A DNA stretch of 40,050 nucleotides from Roseibacillus sp. (GTDB taxonomy: Bacteria > Verrucomicrobiota > Verrucomicrobiia > Verrucomicrobiales > Akkermansiaceae), in contig JAKVCR010000177.1 of assembly GCA_022448985.1 (NCBI GenBank), forward strand, positions 1 through 40,050, read 5' to 3'. Below are positions 18,344 to 26,939 of this stretch, piece after piece (the stretch's first letter is position 1; the number at the start of each line of letters is the position of its first letter). Below the pieces are notes generated by a model. That model saw nothing but the letters and a program-made list of their open reading frames with translations. It did not search any database and was not told the origin of the DNA. The position numbers and the translations under genes are program-made.

Positions 18344-19684
18344 ATGATCGGAGTCGGTAATTTCAAGGCGAACGACTGCAATGGCGTGTCGCGGCGTTCC
18401 TTCCTTAAGACGGCCGCAGCGGTTCCCTTTGCAATGGGAGCGGGGTTGCCCAGTCTGTTAGAGGTGCAGGCCGCACAGGAACGGGCAGGGGCCAAGTCGG
18501 TAATCCTGCTCTGGCTCTGGGGTGGCCCCAGTCACATCGATACGTTTGACCCCAAGCCCGACGCTCCCATGGAGTACCGGGGCCCGTTCGGGACGATCAG
18601 GACAAAAATTCCCGGGGTACACTTCACCGAGATGCTGCCGCGCCTTGCGCAGCGTAATGACAAGTTCTCGCTGATTCGTTCGATGGTGACCACCGATGGT
18701 GGTCATCCCGGGGCCGGAACTATCGGTGTGACGGGATTCAAGGAGTCCCCCACCGTCCATCCCAACTTTGGCTCGATCATTGCAAAGCACCGGGGAAACA
18801 CGGGAACGCTTCCTCCTTTTTTCTATCTCGGGCGTGGGATTCCACGGGATCTGCCCCGCCGGATCGAGGGTTACGGGGGAGGAACCCTCGGCAAGGCCTA
18901 CGATCCCTTTCTGGTGAGCTGTTCCCAGCATGGCGAGGTGAACATCCCTACTCTCAAGATGCTTGACGGGATCACGCCCAACCGGATCCAGGACCGCAAG
19001 GAGCTCTTCGACAAGCTGGACGCCGCCCACCGAACACTCGATGGAGCGCATATTGAGGACTGGGAGAAGACCCACCAGGCGGCCTATGGGCTGCTGACCG
19101 ACCCGAAGGCCAAGGAGGCCTTCGACCTGACTGGGGAGAAGGAGAAGACCCGTGAGTCCTACGGGCAGACTGCCTTCGGACAGAGTTGCCTGCTTGCCCG
19201 CCGACTGGCGCAGGTAGGCGTGCCCTACATCCAGGTCAACTGGTCGGAGTATGTGGAGACCTTCACCCCCAATGGCGACTGGGGCTGGGATACTCACATC
19301 TACAATTTTGAACTATTGCAGGATCGGCACTGCCCGATCTTCGACCGGGCCTTCTCGGCGCTCCTCGATGATCTTTATGACCGGGGAATGATGGAGGATA
19401 CCCTCGTTGTGGCAATGGGTGAGTTCGGGCGGACTCCCAAGATCAGCAAACGGGCGGCTCGCGAGCATCATCAGCATTGTTATTTCTCGATCTGGGCCGG
19501 TGCCGGCGTGCAACCGGGGCGCACGATCGGCGAGAGCGATGCGCGGGCGGAGCATCCCGTCACGGAGCCAATCACACCCCTCATGGCGGGGACAACCATT
19601 GCGGAGCTCTGTGGGGTGGGAGCCCAGCAGCGCGCGGAAATGAAAGTCCTGGATGGAGGCCGGGTGATCCATGAGCTTCTCTAG
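18344..19684 (+). CDS. DUF1501 family Tat-exported protein
   Basis: This is a 446-residue protein with a twin-arginine signal, SRRSFLKTAAAVPFAMGAG (16-34, Arg17-Arg18), so it is probably exported folded. After the signal come SVILLWLWGGPSHIDTFDPK and GDWGWDTHIYNFELLQD, and near the C-terminus VVAMGEFGRTPKISKRAAREH; these are hallmark stretches of DUF1501. The fold is related to alkaline phosphatase/sulfatase proteins, but the function is not known. In PVC bacteria these genes are almost always paired with DUF1549/DUF1553 genes, as here. It is the first gene of a five-gene operon. A GGATAAT box lies at 18308-18314, without a clear -35 box. Confidence 0.92.
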   Translation: MIGVGNFKANDCNGVSRRSFLKTAAAVPFAMGAGLPSLLEVQAAQERAGAKSVILLWLWGGPSHIDTFDPKPDAPMEYRGPFGTIRTKIPGVHFTEMLPRLAQRNDKFSLIRSMVTTDGGHPGAGTIGVTGFKESPTVHPNFGSIIAKHRGNTGTLPPFFYLGRGIPRDLPRRIEGYGGGTLGKAYDPFLVSCSQHGEVNIPTLKMLDGITPNRIQDRKELFDKLDAAHRTLDGAHIEDWEKTHQAAYGLLTDPKAKEAFDLTGEKEKTRESYGQTAFGQSCLLARRLAQVGVPYIQVNWSEYVETFTPNGDWGWDTHIYNFELLQDRHCPIFDRAFSALLDDLYDRGMMEDTLVVAMGEFGRTPKISKRAAREHHQHCYFSIWAGAGVQPGRTIGESDARAEHPVTEPITPLMAGTTIAELCGVGAQQRAEMKVLDGGRVIHELL

Positions 19685-20639
19685 GCCATCCCGCTTATTT
19701 CCGCTTTCGGGCCCGTGGTGGAATCAGGGGACTCACATGGTCCTGCTTGGCGTGGCATTGTTTGTCTCACAGGGACCGTGTGCGGGAGAACCCAGGCAAC
19801 TTACCAATGACGGGATCCTGAAGCGTGATCCTCATTTTGTGGAAGGTGGCAAGTCCCTTCTCTTCGGCTACGATGAGCAGGACGACCTTGTCCGGGTGCT
19901 CAAACTCAACCTTGAAACGGGCAAGGCCGAGCCGTTTGTTCCGGATGTGGGCGACAAACATCACATTGAGCCCAAGCTCTCTCCCGACGGCAAGTTCCTC
20001 TCGGTGACCGAGTGTACCGGAAACCTGACCGCCAAGCTGGTCATCCGGAATCTGGAAACGAAGAAAGACGTGTATATCACCCATTCCGGACGGGGCGGAA
20101 CGCGAAGTCCGGTCTTTACTCCTGACAGCAAGCGCGTGGTTTACGCCTTTGCGGAGACCGGACCGCAGCAACTCTGGTCTGTACAGGTGGACGGTAAGGA
20201 CAAGAAGCAGTTGACCCAGTGCCAGGGCGTGAGCAACTGGCCGAGCTTCACGCCTGATGGGAAAACCATTGTTTTCAGCAACTCGCGGGAGAACAACTAC
20301 GAGATCTACTCGATGAGAGAAGATGGCTCCGACGAAAAACGGCTTACGAACAACACCATCATGGACATCCGGCCCGCTGTTTCCCCGGACGGCAAGCAGA
20401 TTGCCTTCACCAGCACGCGGGACGGTGGTTACAACGTCTACGTCATGAATATCGATGGTAGTAATGTGCGCACCCTCACACGTGGGTTGGACCGGGATGA
20501 CTATCCGGCCTGGCACCCGGACGGACAGCACGTTGTGATCGTTTCGGAGAAAGGGGGGCGTTTCGACCTGTATCTCCACGAGGTAGCGGAAGCAGAAGAG
20601 GGCGCCGCCGGGAAACCAGTAGCAGATACCGGTTCTTGA
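19671..20639 (+). CDS. Exported TolB-like WD40 beta-propeller protein
   Basis: This is a 322-residue protein if the ATG at 19671 is used, overlapping the DUF1501 gene by 14 bases. An alternative ATG at 19737 has a better-placed AGGGG and would give 300 residues. Either way a hydrophobic export segment (VLLGVALFVSQGPCAGE) precedes the mature protein. At least four PD40-type blades are visible: SPVFTPDSKRVVYAF, WPSFTPDGKTIVFSN, RPAVSPDGKQIAFTS and YPAWHPDGQHVVIVS. These propellers bind partners or ligands and have no catalytic residues of their own, so its role in this operon is probably structural. The stop overlaps the next start in TTGA. Confidence 0.82.
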   Translation: MSFSRPSRLFPLSGPWWNQGTHMVLLGVALFVSQGPCAGEPRQLTNDGILKRDPHFVEGGKSLLFGYDEQDDLVRVLKLNLETGKAEPFVPDVGDKHHIEPKLSPDGKFLSVTECTGNLTAKLVIRNLETKKDVYITHSGRGGTRSPVFTPDSKRVVYAFAETGPQQLWSVQVDGKDKKQLTQCQGVSNWPSFTPDGKTIVFSNSRENNYEIYSMREDGSDEKRLTNNTIMDIRPAVSPDGKQIAFTSTRDGGYNVYVMNIDGSNVRTLTRGLDRDDYPAWHPDGQHVVIVSEKGGRFDLYLHEVAEAEEGAAGKPVADTGS

Positions 20640-22417
20640 AGCACCTTGGTCCATGGCTGTGCCGAGGCGCAGGACTCGCGCTGGTGGCGTGCCCTCTGGG
20701 AAGCCTGGCCCAGCATGTCAGGCTGGACCGTTGCGAGCCGACAGTGATTCGGTCCGGGGTTCCCACGGAAATCCGGCTTCACGGGGGAGGGTTGGAGGGT
20801 GTCGCACTCTGGACCAGCTTTCCCGCCAAGGTGGAGCGGATCGACGAGAAGGCTCCGAGATTTCGCATCTCTACTGACCAGATTGGTGCGGGAGCCCTGC
20901 GTGTTCACAGCGAGCACGGAGTGAGCAACCTGGTATATCTAATCGTGACCGATGGGAAACGTCCCCTGGTCCCCTCCCAGAACAAGAGCACCATTGCGGA
21001 GGCACAGGTGATTGAGATTCCCGCCTGCATCGAAGGGAGTTCGCCGAATCTCGGGTCGCACTTCTTCCGGTTCAGGGCGAGCAAGGGCCAGGTGATGATC
21101 CTTCGGGCGGAATCACGTGGATCTGATTTTGATGGGGTCCTTACCTTGCGCTCGGCCGGGGGGAAACGTCTTGCCCAGGCAGACGACAGCCAAATTGACG
21201 GGTTCGATCCGAGAATCGAGTTCACTGCACCATCGGAGGGGGACTATCTGCTGGAGTTGATGGATTCGCAATACCGGGGAGGCAAGGCGTATCAACTTGT
21301 TCTGGAAGGTCCATCAGATGTCAGCGGGGGCGATCCTCATGTGCCAGCTTCCTCCGGGATTTCGGGGGGAGTCCCGGTTGAGAATCGTGAGAAAGACCTT
21401 GTTTCCCAACATGTCATCGATGGCAGGGAGGGATTCGCTCGAATACCTCTTGCGCTGGAAGAGCGGCGTTTTGTTACTCTCACGGCTGCCGCGCGTAAAC
21501 TTCGGTCGCCAGCCATTCCACGGCTCCGTGTCTTGAAGGCCGATGGCGGGGTGGTGGGCGAAGTGCCTTCAGACGTATTCGAGGAGCGTGAGTTGCAACT
21601 CTGGCTGGATGCAGGGAGCTACCAGGTTCAGGTTCTTGATGCGTTTGGGCGGTGGGGTCCGGATCAGCGTTTCGAGTTGGCGGTACATTTCAGCAAGCCG
21701 CCCTTTGCGCTTTCGATTCCAGGTCAGAAGGACAAGAAGCGTCCGTTGTTGGACAAGTTTGTGGCGGTGCCGGGGGGGGTATTCCTGATTCCGGTGCAAT
21801 GTCAGCGAAGGCAGTTCACGCCCGCCATCGGGCTCAAGTTGGAATCGTCCCTGCCCTGCCAGGCAGAGCAAGCCCTGGTGGCAGAGAACCAGGGCAGCGC
21901 CGGGCTGAGGTTGCGCCTTCCGGCAGATGCAATCCCGGGAACCCTGCATGATCTCCGGGTCTGGGGCGTTGCTGACCTGGAGGACCGGTCCTATGGGACG
22001 CGGCTGGAGACCAGGCAAGTACTCCGTGAGCGTGATGTGGCGGCCGAGATCCCCGAGGCTGCCAATGGCGTGCTTGCCCTGCGGGTGATGGAGCCTCCCT
22101 TTGGGGTCGAGGTGGATGTGCCTGGGGAGATTGAGAAGGGGAGTACGGTGAAGATCCCGGTCAAGCTGTCGTGGTCGAAGGGCAAACGCAGGTTCAATAC
22201 CAAGTTACGCATCAATGGGTTGCCAGAAGGGGCGCATTGTGGAGAGAAGGGACTCAACGACAAGACGGATGCCCTGGAGCTGGAGTTGAAGGTCGATAGC
22301 CCCAAGGAAAACGAGCTCGTGAATCTGGTGGTTGAAGTGGAGGTGGATTTCCACCGGCAGCCGTTGCGGGTGGAAAGCAAGCCGTTCATGGTGAAACTCA
22401 GGGAGAAGCAGCAATGA
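20636..22417 (+). CDS. Secreted protein with a pre-peptidase C-terminal-like (PPC) domain
   Basis: This is a 593-residue protein. The start is a TTG that shares bases with the previous stop (TTGA). No ATG lies near in this frame, and the TTG gives a credible signal peptide (about 1-25, GAGLALVACPLGSLAQ). Residues about 26-100 look like an Ig-like domain (PTVIRSGVPTEIRLHGGGL). Residues about 135-220 match a PPC-type beta domain: SHFFRFRASKGQVMILRAES and GDYLLELMDSQYRGGKAYQL. The remainder appears as further beta-rich modules without a clear name. Proteins of this kind are commonly encoded beside DUF1553 proteins in PVC bacteria, and their function is unknown. The stop overlaps the next gene by ATGA. 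Confidence 0.78.
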   Translation: MKHLGPWLCRGAGLALVACPLGSLAQHVRLDRCEPTVIRSGVPTEIRLHGGGLEGVALWTSFPAKVERIDEKAPRFRISTDQIGAGALRVHSEHGVSNLVYLIVTDGKRPLVPSQNKSTIAEAQVIEIPACIEGSSPNLGSHFFRFRASKGQVMILRAESRGSDFDGVLTLRSAGGKRLAQADDSQIDGFDPRIEFTAPSEGDYLLELMDSQYRGGKAYQLVLEGPSDVSGGDPHVPASSGISGGVPVENREKDLVSQHVIDGREGFARIPLALEERRFVTLTAAARKLRSPAIPRLRVLKADGGVVGEVPSDVFEERELQLWLDAGSYQVQVLDAFGRWGPDQRFELAVHFSKPPFALSIPGQKDKKRPLLDKFVAVPGGVFLIPVQCQRRQFTPAIGLKLESSLPCQAEQALVAENQGSAGLRLRLPADAIPGTLHDLRVWGVADLEDRSYGTRLETRQVLRERDVAAEIPEAANGVLALRVMEPPFGVEVDVPGEIEKGSTVKIPVKLSWSKGKRRFNTKLRINGLPEGAHCGEKGLNDKTDALELELKVDSPKENELVNLVVEVEVDFHRQPLRVESKPFMVKLREKQQ

Positions 22418-24840
22418 GAACATTTTGGACCACAATTTTCGCCCTTCACCTGACCATTGCCTGGGGGCAGGCGGCCCTGGAAGTCTACCCCCCGGAATTC
22501 ACCCTGACCGGCAAACGCGAATCCCTTCAACTGGTGGTCACCCGGCAGGAAGGTGAACGGGTGTCTGATCGCACGCGGGAAGTGGCTTACGAGGTAGAAG
22601 ACCCTGCCATCGTCTCAGTCTCAAAGGAGGGGGTGGTGCGGCCACTGGCAAACGGAGCTACCGTCATTCGGACCGGAGACCGCAGCGTGAAGGTCACGGT
22701 GGCAGGTGCGGATCTTCCGGATCCCGTTTCCTTCCGGCATGAAACCCTGCCGGTGCTATCGCGGCTGGGATGTAGTGCGGGATCCTGTCATGGATCCCCG
22801 CACGGGAAGGGGAACTTCCGGTTATCCCTGCGCGCCTTTGATCCGGCCCTCGATGCCCTGACCCTGGTGAGCGAGGAGCTGGGGCGCCGGACCAACCCGA
22901 TCGAACCGGATAAGAGCCTGCTTCTTCTCAAACCTACGACCCAGATTAGTCACGAAGGAGGAAAGAGGCTGGAAAAGGAAAGTGCGGAGTATGCTCTTCT
23001 GCGCACCTGGATTGAGGAAGGGGCGACCCCTCGGCGGGAGAGCGAGGCAACCTGCGTAGGAATCGAAATTCATCCCTCTGCAGACCGGGTCCTGCACTTT
23101 CCAGAGGCCACCCAGCAGGTCTCGGTCCATGCAAAATTCAGCGACGGCAGGCGGCGGGACGTGACGAGCCTGGCCGTTTTCGAGAGCTCCAACACCAAGG
23201 TAGCGGATGTTTCGCGCGGTGGGCTGGTAAGGGGAGTGGAACGTGGCGGGGTTGCCATTATCGTGCGCTATCTCGAATTCATCGAGAGCACGAGCCTGAC
23301 CTTGGTGCGGGAGATCAAGGATTTCCAATGGCGTGATCCCGCTCCGGCCAACTACGTTGATGAACTGGTCTATCGAAAGCTACGCCAGTTGCAGTTCGAG
23401 CCCGCGCAGCGTTCCGGGGATCGCGAGTTCCTTCGACGCGTTTATCTTGACGTGACCGGCCAGCTTCCCGGTCTGGAGGTAGTTGAATCCTTCGTGGAGG
23501 ACCAGGGTCAGCGGAAGCGTGCGAGACTCATTGATCGCCTTCTTGAGAGTGAGGAACACGCAGCCTTCTGGGCGCAGAAGTGGGGGGATCTCCTGCGGGT
23601 ATCCAAGAGACAGATCGGGCAGGGATCCGTATTCAAGTTCAACCGCTGGCTGGTGAATGCGGTGGCGGCCAACATGCCCTACGACCAGTTTGCCCGCGAA
23701 ATCCTGACTGCCCGGGGAAGCAGCCTGGTGCATCCCGCTGCCAACTACTATCGGGCTGCGGGGAACACATTGGATGCGATGGAGACTTCGGCTCAGCTGT
23801 TCCTCGGATCCCGGATTCAGTGTGCCAAGTGCCACAATCATCCTTTCGAGCGCTGGACCCAGGACAACTACTACGGCCTGGCGGCGTTCTTTAATCGGAT
23901 AGAACGCAAGAAGACGGGGAAGGGAGAGGAGTTGATCGTCTATGCCAAGAAGGATGGGGAAGTCACTCATCCGGCCACCGGAAAGAAGATGAGGCCCTGG
24001 GCCCCGAAGGCGGGCGTGATGGACGTGGCTGCTTCGGTCGACCGGCGTGATGCCTTCACCGAGTGGCTGACCGGAGTGGAGAACCCCTTCTTTGCCCGGG
24101 TAGAGGCCAACCGGATCTGGGCGCACCTGATGGGACGGGGGATTGTGGAGCCTTTTGATGATTTCCGGGATACCAATCCCCCCAGCAATCCTCCCCTGCT
24201 GGACGCCCTGGCGGACGACTTTCGTAAAAGTGGCTATGATCGCCGCCACCTCCTGCGCGCCATCCTCAACAGCAACACCTACCAGGCCACCTCCCGGACA
24301 ACGCGTTTCAACAAAGAAGATCTCCGTTATTTTTCGCATTACCAGCCGCGGATGCTGACCGCGGAGCAACTGGTCGACGCACTGGGTATGGTGACCGGAC
24401 GGCCCATGAAGTTCGTGGGGGTGCCGGCCAGTATGAAAGCGACCCAGCTTCCGGCTCCTGATCTCAAGCCACATAACCGTGGGCGACTAGGGGAGATTGA
24501 GTTCATGAAAGTCTTCGGGCAACCGGAACGGCAGACCATCTGCGAGTGTGAGCGTGGAGACGACTCCAGCCTGGGCCAGGCTCTCGAAATGTATAACGGG
24601 CGGCTTCTGCACGGCATGATCAGGGCGGGGGATAGTCACCTTCATCGGTGGATCGGGGAGAAGGTAAGCGAGGAAGAAATTGTGAAACGCCTCTATATGG
24701 CCGCTCTTTGTCGTCCTCCCGGAGAGCAGGAGCTGGCCCTTCACCTGGAGTATATCCGGCAGGCGGAAAATCCCAAAGAGGCTCTTGAGGACACGCTTTG
24801 GATCGTGCTGAACAAGAGCGAATTCCTGTTTCAGCACTAG
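22414..24840 (+). CDS. DUF1549/DUF1553 protein with cytochrome-like motifs and BIG2-type domains
   Basis: This is an 808-residue exported protein (signal about 1-20) starting in an ATGA overlap. Order of parts: Ig/BIG2-like domain (about 22-100), LGCSAGSCHG with C-x3-CH (about 117-126), second BIG2-like domain (about 215-295), DUF1549 (from YVDELVYRKL at about 313) with FRRVYLDVTGQLPG-like core, CAKCHNHPFERW (CxxCH at about 470), then DUF1553 (about 540-780, ARVEANRIWAHLMGRG and DFRDTNPPSNPP). The CxxCH suggests covalent heme, and the C-x3-CH site may be a second atypical heme or metal site. Family members are abundant in Planctomycetes and Verrucomicrobia and are suspected to take part in polysaccharide or redox metabolism, without proof. 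It is coupled to the PPC-type and cytochrome-WD40 genes. Confidence 0.9.
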   Translation: MRTFWTTIFALHLTIAWGQAALEVYPPEFTLTGKRESLQLVVTRQEGERVSDRTREVAYEVEDPAIVSVSKEGVVRPLANGATVIRTGDRSVKVTVAGADLPDPVSFRHETLPVLSRLGCSAGSCHGSPHGKGNFRLSLRAFDPALDALTLVSEELGRRTNPIEPDKSLLLLKPTTQISHEGGKRLEKESAEYALLRTWIEEGATPRRESEATCVGIEIHPSADRVLHFPEATQQVSVHAKFSDGRRRDVTSLAVFESSNTKVADVSRGGLVRGVERGGVAIIVRYLEFIESTSLTLVREIKDFQWRDPAPANYVDELVYRKLRQLQFEPAQRSGDREFLRRVYLDVTGQLPGLEVVESFVEDQGQRKRARLIDRLLESEEHAAFWAQKWGDLLRVSKRQIGQGSVFKFNRWLVNAVAANMPYDQFAREILTARGSSLVHPAANYYRAAGNTLDAMETSAQLFLGSRIQCAKCHNHPFERWTQDNYYGLAAFFNRIERKKTGKGEELIVYAKKDGEVTHPATGKKMRPWAPKAGVMDVAASVDRRDAFTEWLTGVENPFFARVEANRIWAHLMGRGIVEPFDDFRDTNPPSNPPLLDALADDFRKSGYDRRHLLRAILNSNTYQATSRTTRFNKEDLRYFSHYQPRMLTAEQLVDALGMVTGRPMKFVGVPASMKATQLPAPDLKPHNRGRLGEIEFMKVFGQPERQTICECERGDDSSLGQALEMYNGRLLHGMIRAGDSHLHRWIGEKVSEEEIVKRLYMAALCRPPGEQELALHLEYIRQAENPKEALEDTLWIVLNKSEFLFQH

Positions 24841-24845
24841 AATTC

Positions 24846-26150
24846 ATGAGGTGTTGCATCACGTTGCTTCTTGCGTTTTACGGATCGCTGACTTCTGCGG
24901 GGGACGTCAGTTTTTCGCGCGAGGTTGCCCCCATTCTGCAGCGCCACTGTGTGGCCTGTCACAAGGAGGGGAAGGCCAAGGGCAAGTACCGCCTCGATAC
25001 CTACGAGCAGCTTCGGGAGGAACTTGAACCGGGGGACCTGGAAAGTGAACTGCTCTTTCGCATCACTACGGAAGACGAAGAAGAGCGGATGCCCGCAGAG
25101 GCGGATCCACTTGCCGGGTCGGAGATCAATGTAATCCGGAAATGGGTCGCGGAGGGAGCAGAATATGACGGGGAGGACCCGGCGGCCCTGCTCGCTTCAA
25201 TCATTCCGATGAAGGATCACCCGGCTGCGCCTGAATCCTACCCGCGCCCACTTGGGGTGACCGCCATGGTGTTCGGGGGGGAGGGACGGAAACTCTATAC
25301 CGGAGGCTACCACGAGATCCTGGTCTGGAATCCCGAGGACGGGAGCCTGCTTGAGCGGATTCCCAACAACGGGCAGCGAACATACGGACTGGACCTTTCG
25401 CCGGACGGTGAGCAGTTGGCGGCTGCCACCGGGGCCCCGGGTCAAGCGGGCGAAGTCAGGATCTTTGAGAGTCGAACAGGCCGGGTGGTGGCCACGCCCT
25501 TTCGTGGTGACGACACGGTCCTGACCGTGGCTTTTGGCCCGGGCGGCAAGCGGCTTGCTTACGGAGGCGTAGACGGAAAGATGCGGATCGTGGAGACGGA
25601 TACGTGGCGTGAGTCGCTGCTTGTAGCATCCCACTCGGACTGGATAACGTCAGTGAGCTGGCACGAGGATGGGAAACGCCTGGTCACCGCAAGCCGGGAT
25701 AAGATGACCAAGGTGTATGACGTTACCAGTGGAAAGAAACTGAGCGCCTTCTCAGGTCATCCCGGGGGAGTGCGCGGCGCAGCCTTTCATCCGAATGGGG
25801 AGGAGGTTCTCTCTTCCGGAGATCACGGACACTTCTTTCTCTGGCGAATCAAGGATGGGAAGAAGGCTGCCGACCGCGCGAAGTTCGAGGGGCCGGTCCT
25901 GCGTCTCCTCAGGTCCGGGAATGGGTTTTTCACGAGTGCCCCTGGAGGCATGGTCGTACAGTTCAACCTGGAAAGCCAGCAACGCGTGCGTGAATTCAGG
26001 ATCGAGTCACGTGAGGGCGCCGAAGCTCCCACGGTGTCTTCCTGCGCTTCCCATGGCCCGTGGCTGGCGGTGGGCACCCTGGATGGGAGGGTGGCGGTTT
26101 TCAACACGGAGAATGGAGAGAAGCGCAACGCCTTTGTCGCAAAGCCATGA
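24846..26150 (+). CDS. Planctomycete-type cytochrome C fused to WD40 propeller
   Basis: This is a 434-residue exported protein. The ATG at 24846 lies 5 bases after the previous stop and begins a signal peptide (MRCCITLLLAFYGSLTSAG). The N-terminal domain is a PSCyt1-type cytochrome: FSREVAPILQRHCVACHKEG with CxxCH at about residues 35-39, then EINVIRKWVAEGAEYDGEDP. From about residue 125 there are WD40 repeats (SWHEDGKRLVTASRDKMTKV, FHPNGEEVLSSGDHGHFFLW). This fusion is well known in PVC bacteria. The propeller may dock the electron carrier to the DUF1549/1553 protein encoded immediately upstream. It is the last gene of the operon, and no good terminator follows. Confidence 0.9.
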   Translation: MRCCITLLLAFYGSLTSAGDVSFSREVAPILQRHCVACHKEGKAKGKYRLDTYEQLREELEPGDLESELLFRITTEDEEERMPAEADPLAGSEINVIRKWVAEGAEYDGEDPAALLASIIPMKDHPAAPESYPRPLGVTAMVFGGEGRKLYTGGYHEILVWNPEDGSLLERIPNNGQRTYGLDLSPDGEQLAAATGAPGQAGEVRIFESRTGRVVATPFRGDDTVLTVAFGPGGKRLAYGGVDGKMRIVETDTWRESLLVASHSDWITSVSWHEDGKRLVTASRDKMTKVYDVTSGKKLSAFSGHPGGVRGAAFHPNGEEVLSSGDHGHFFLWRIKDGKKAADRAKFEGPVLRLLRSGNGFFTSAPGGMVVQFNLESQQRVREFRIESREGAEAPTVSSCASHGPWLAVGTLDGRVAVFNTENGEKRNAFVAKP

Positions 26151-26248
26151 GGAGTAAGCGCTCCTGGCTGGTAATTGGCACGTTGCAGGGGCTTTTTCTT
26201 GGTAAAGCAAAGGAAGCGCGTAAGGAAAGGGAATACCCCTACGGGACA

Positions 26249-26281
26249 TTGACAATGAATGAAATCTTGTCAGGATATATA
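26249..26281 (+). promoter_or_regulatory. Weak candidate promoter for the cysteine-module gene
   Basis: A perfect TTGACA (26249-26254) is followed by TATATA (26276-26281), but the 21-base spacer is longer than usual. The 166-base gap and AT-rich tract support a separate transcript for the 26317 gene. Confidence 0.25.
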
Positions 26282-26316
26282 ACGTTCAAATTACGAACAT
26301 CATCCAAGAAAAGCTC

Positions 26317-26691
26317 ATGAAGATTATTTCTCTTATTGCTTGTGCGCTCATGCTGACGCTTTCCTCGGCCTTTGCAGGCCCTGTAAACAAGAACTGCCCC
26401 GTGAAGGGGAAGGCTGTCGATGGTAGCACGGCTGTCGAGGTGAAGGTTGGTTTCTGCTGTGGGCGGTGTCTGGCCAAGTTCGACAAGGATCCTGTGGCCC
26501 TCCTTGCCAAGGTAGCGAAGACTGCAGAGGGGAAGTGCCCGATCAGTGGTCGCGACGTCGATGAAGATGCCACCTCCACCATTTCGGTGGCGGTCTGCTG
26601 CAAGGGCTGCAAGGGCAAGGTCGAGAAGGATCCCAAGAAGTTTCTCGCCGAGATCGCCAAGACTGAGAAGCCCGAGAAGAAGGACTCCTGA
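26317..26691 (+). CDS. Small periplasmic protein with two Cys-x20-CC-x2-C modules (YHS/TRASH-like)
   Basis: This is a 124-residue protein. The signal peptide ends SAFA at residue 20. The mature part holds two copies of one module. Copy 1 has Cys27 (NCPVKGKAVD), Cys47-Cys48 and Cys51 (FCCGRC). Copy 2 has Cys74 (KCPISGRDVD), Cys94-Cys95 and Cys98 (VCCKGC). All four cysteines are offset by exactly 47 residues, and each module ends in a KDP-containing helix (FDKDPVALLAKV and VEKDPKKFLAEI). The pattern resembles YHS/TRASH-type metal-binding domains, so metal or copper handling in the periplasm is plausible but not shown. The lysine-rich tail is low complexity. It follows the cytochrome operon at 166 bases and has its own terminator. 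Confidence 0.8.
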   Translation: MKIISLIACALMLTLSSAFAGPVNKNCPVKGKAVDGSTAVEVKVGFCCGRCLAKFDKDPVALLAKVAKTAEGKCPISGRDVDEDATSTISVAVCCKGCKGKVEKDPKKFLAEIAKTEKPEKKDS

Positions 26692-26717
26692 TTTTTGTCC
26701 GCAGAATTGATTTTGAG

Positions 26718-26747
26718 ACTCCCCGGTCAGTGACCGGGGAGTTTTTT
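26718..26747 (+). terminator. Rho-independent terminator after the cysteine-module gene
   Basis: ACTCCCCGGTC-agt-GACCGGGGAGT is a perfect 11-bp stem followed by six T residues, starting 27 bases after the stop at 26691. It separates this gene from the second CotH gene. Confidence 0.93.
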
Positions 26748-26821
26748 GTGGTTGGATCCAGAAGTTGTTTCCAGGAAGTGCCTCCGGCCAGAATCCCGTA
26801 GAGTGATCGGACCACTTCACT

Positions 26822-26849
26822 TTGAAGGGATAAAGTAACAGGATAATAT
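26822..26849 (+). promoter_or_regulatory. Candidate promoter for the second CotH gene
   Basis: TTGAAG (26822-26827) and TAATAT (26844-26849) are spaced by 16 bases. The -10 box lies inside a small palindrome, GGATA-a-TATCC (26841-26851), which could also be an operator. It is 91 bases upstream of the ATG and follows a strong terminator. Confidence 0.45.
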
Positions 26850-26939
26850 CCTGATGCGTTTCTGCTCGAATGCTGCGGAGAATGGGCTGTTCGTGCGCAT
26901 TCTTCTTGAAACGGATTTGAGACCATCAATTGCTTGCTC

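Noticed and set aside
23380..24474. A 364-codon open frame on the minus strand
   Set aside because: It is antisense to the DUF1549/DUF1553 gene, whose reading is certain from its CxxCH and family motifs.
26317..26345. Possible lipobox LIAC in the cysteine-module protein
   Set aside because: Only eight residues precede the cysteine, too few for a lipoprotein signal. A normal signal peptidase I site (SAFA) follows at residue 20.
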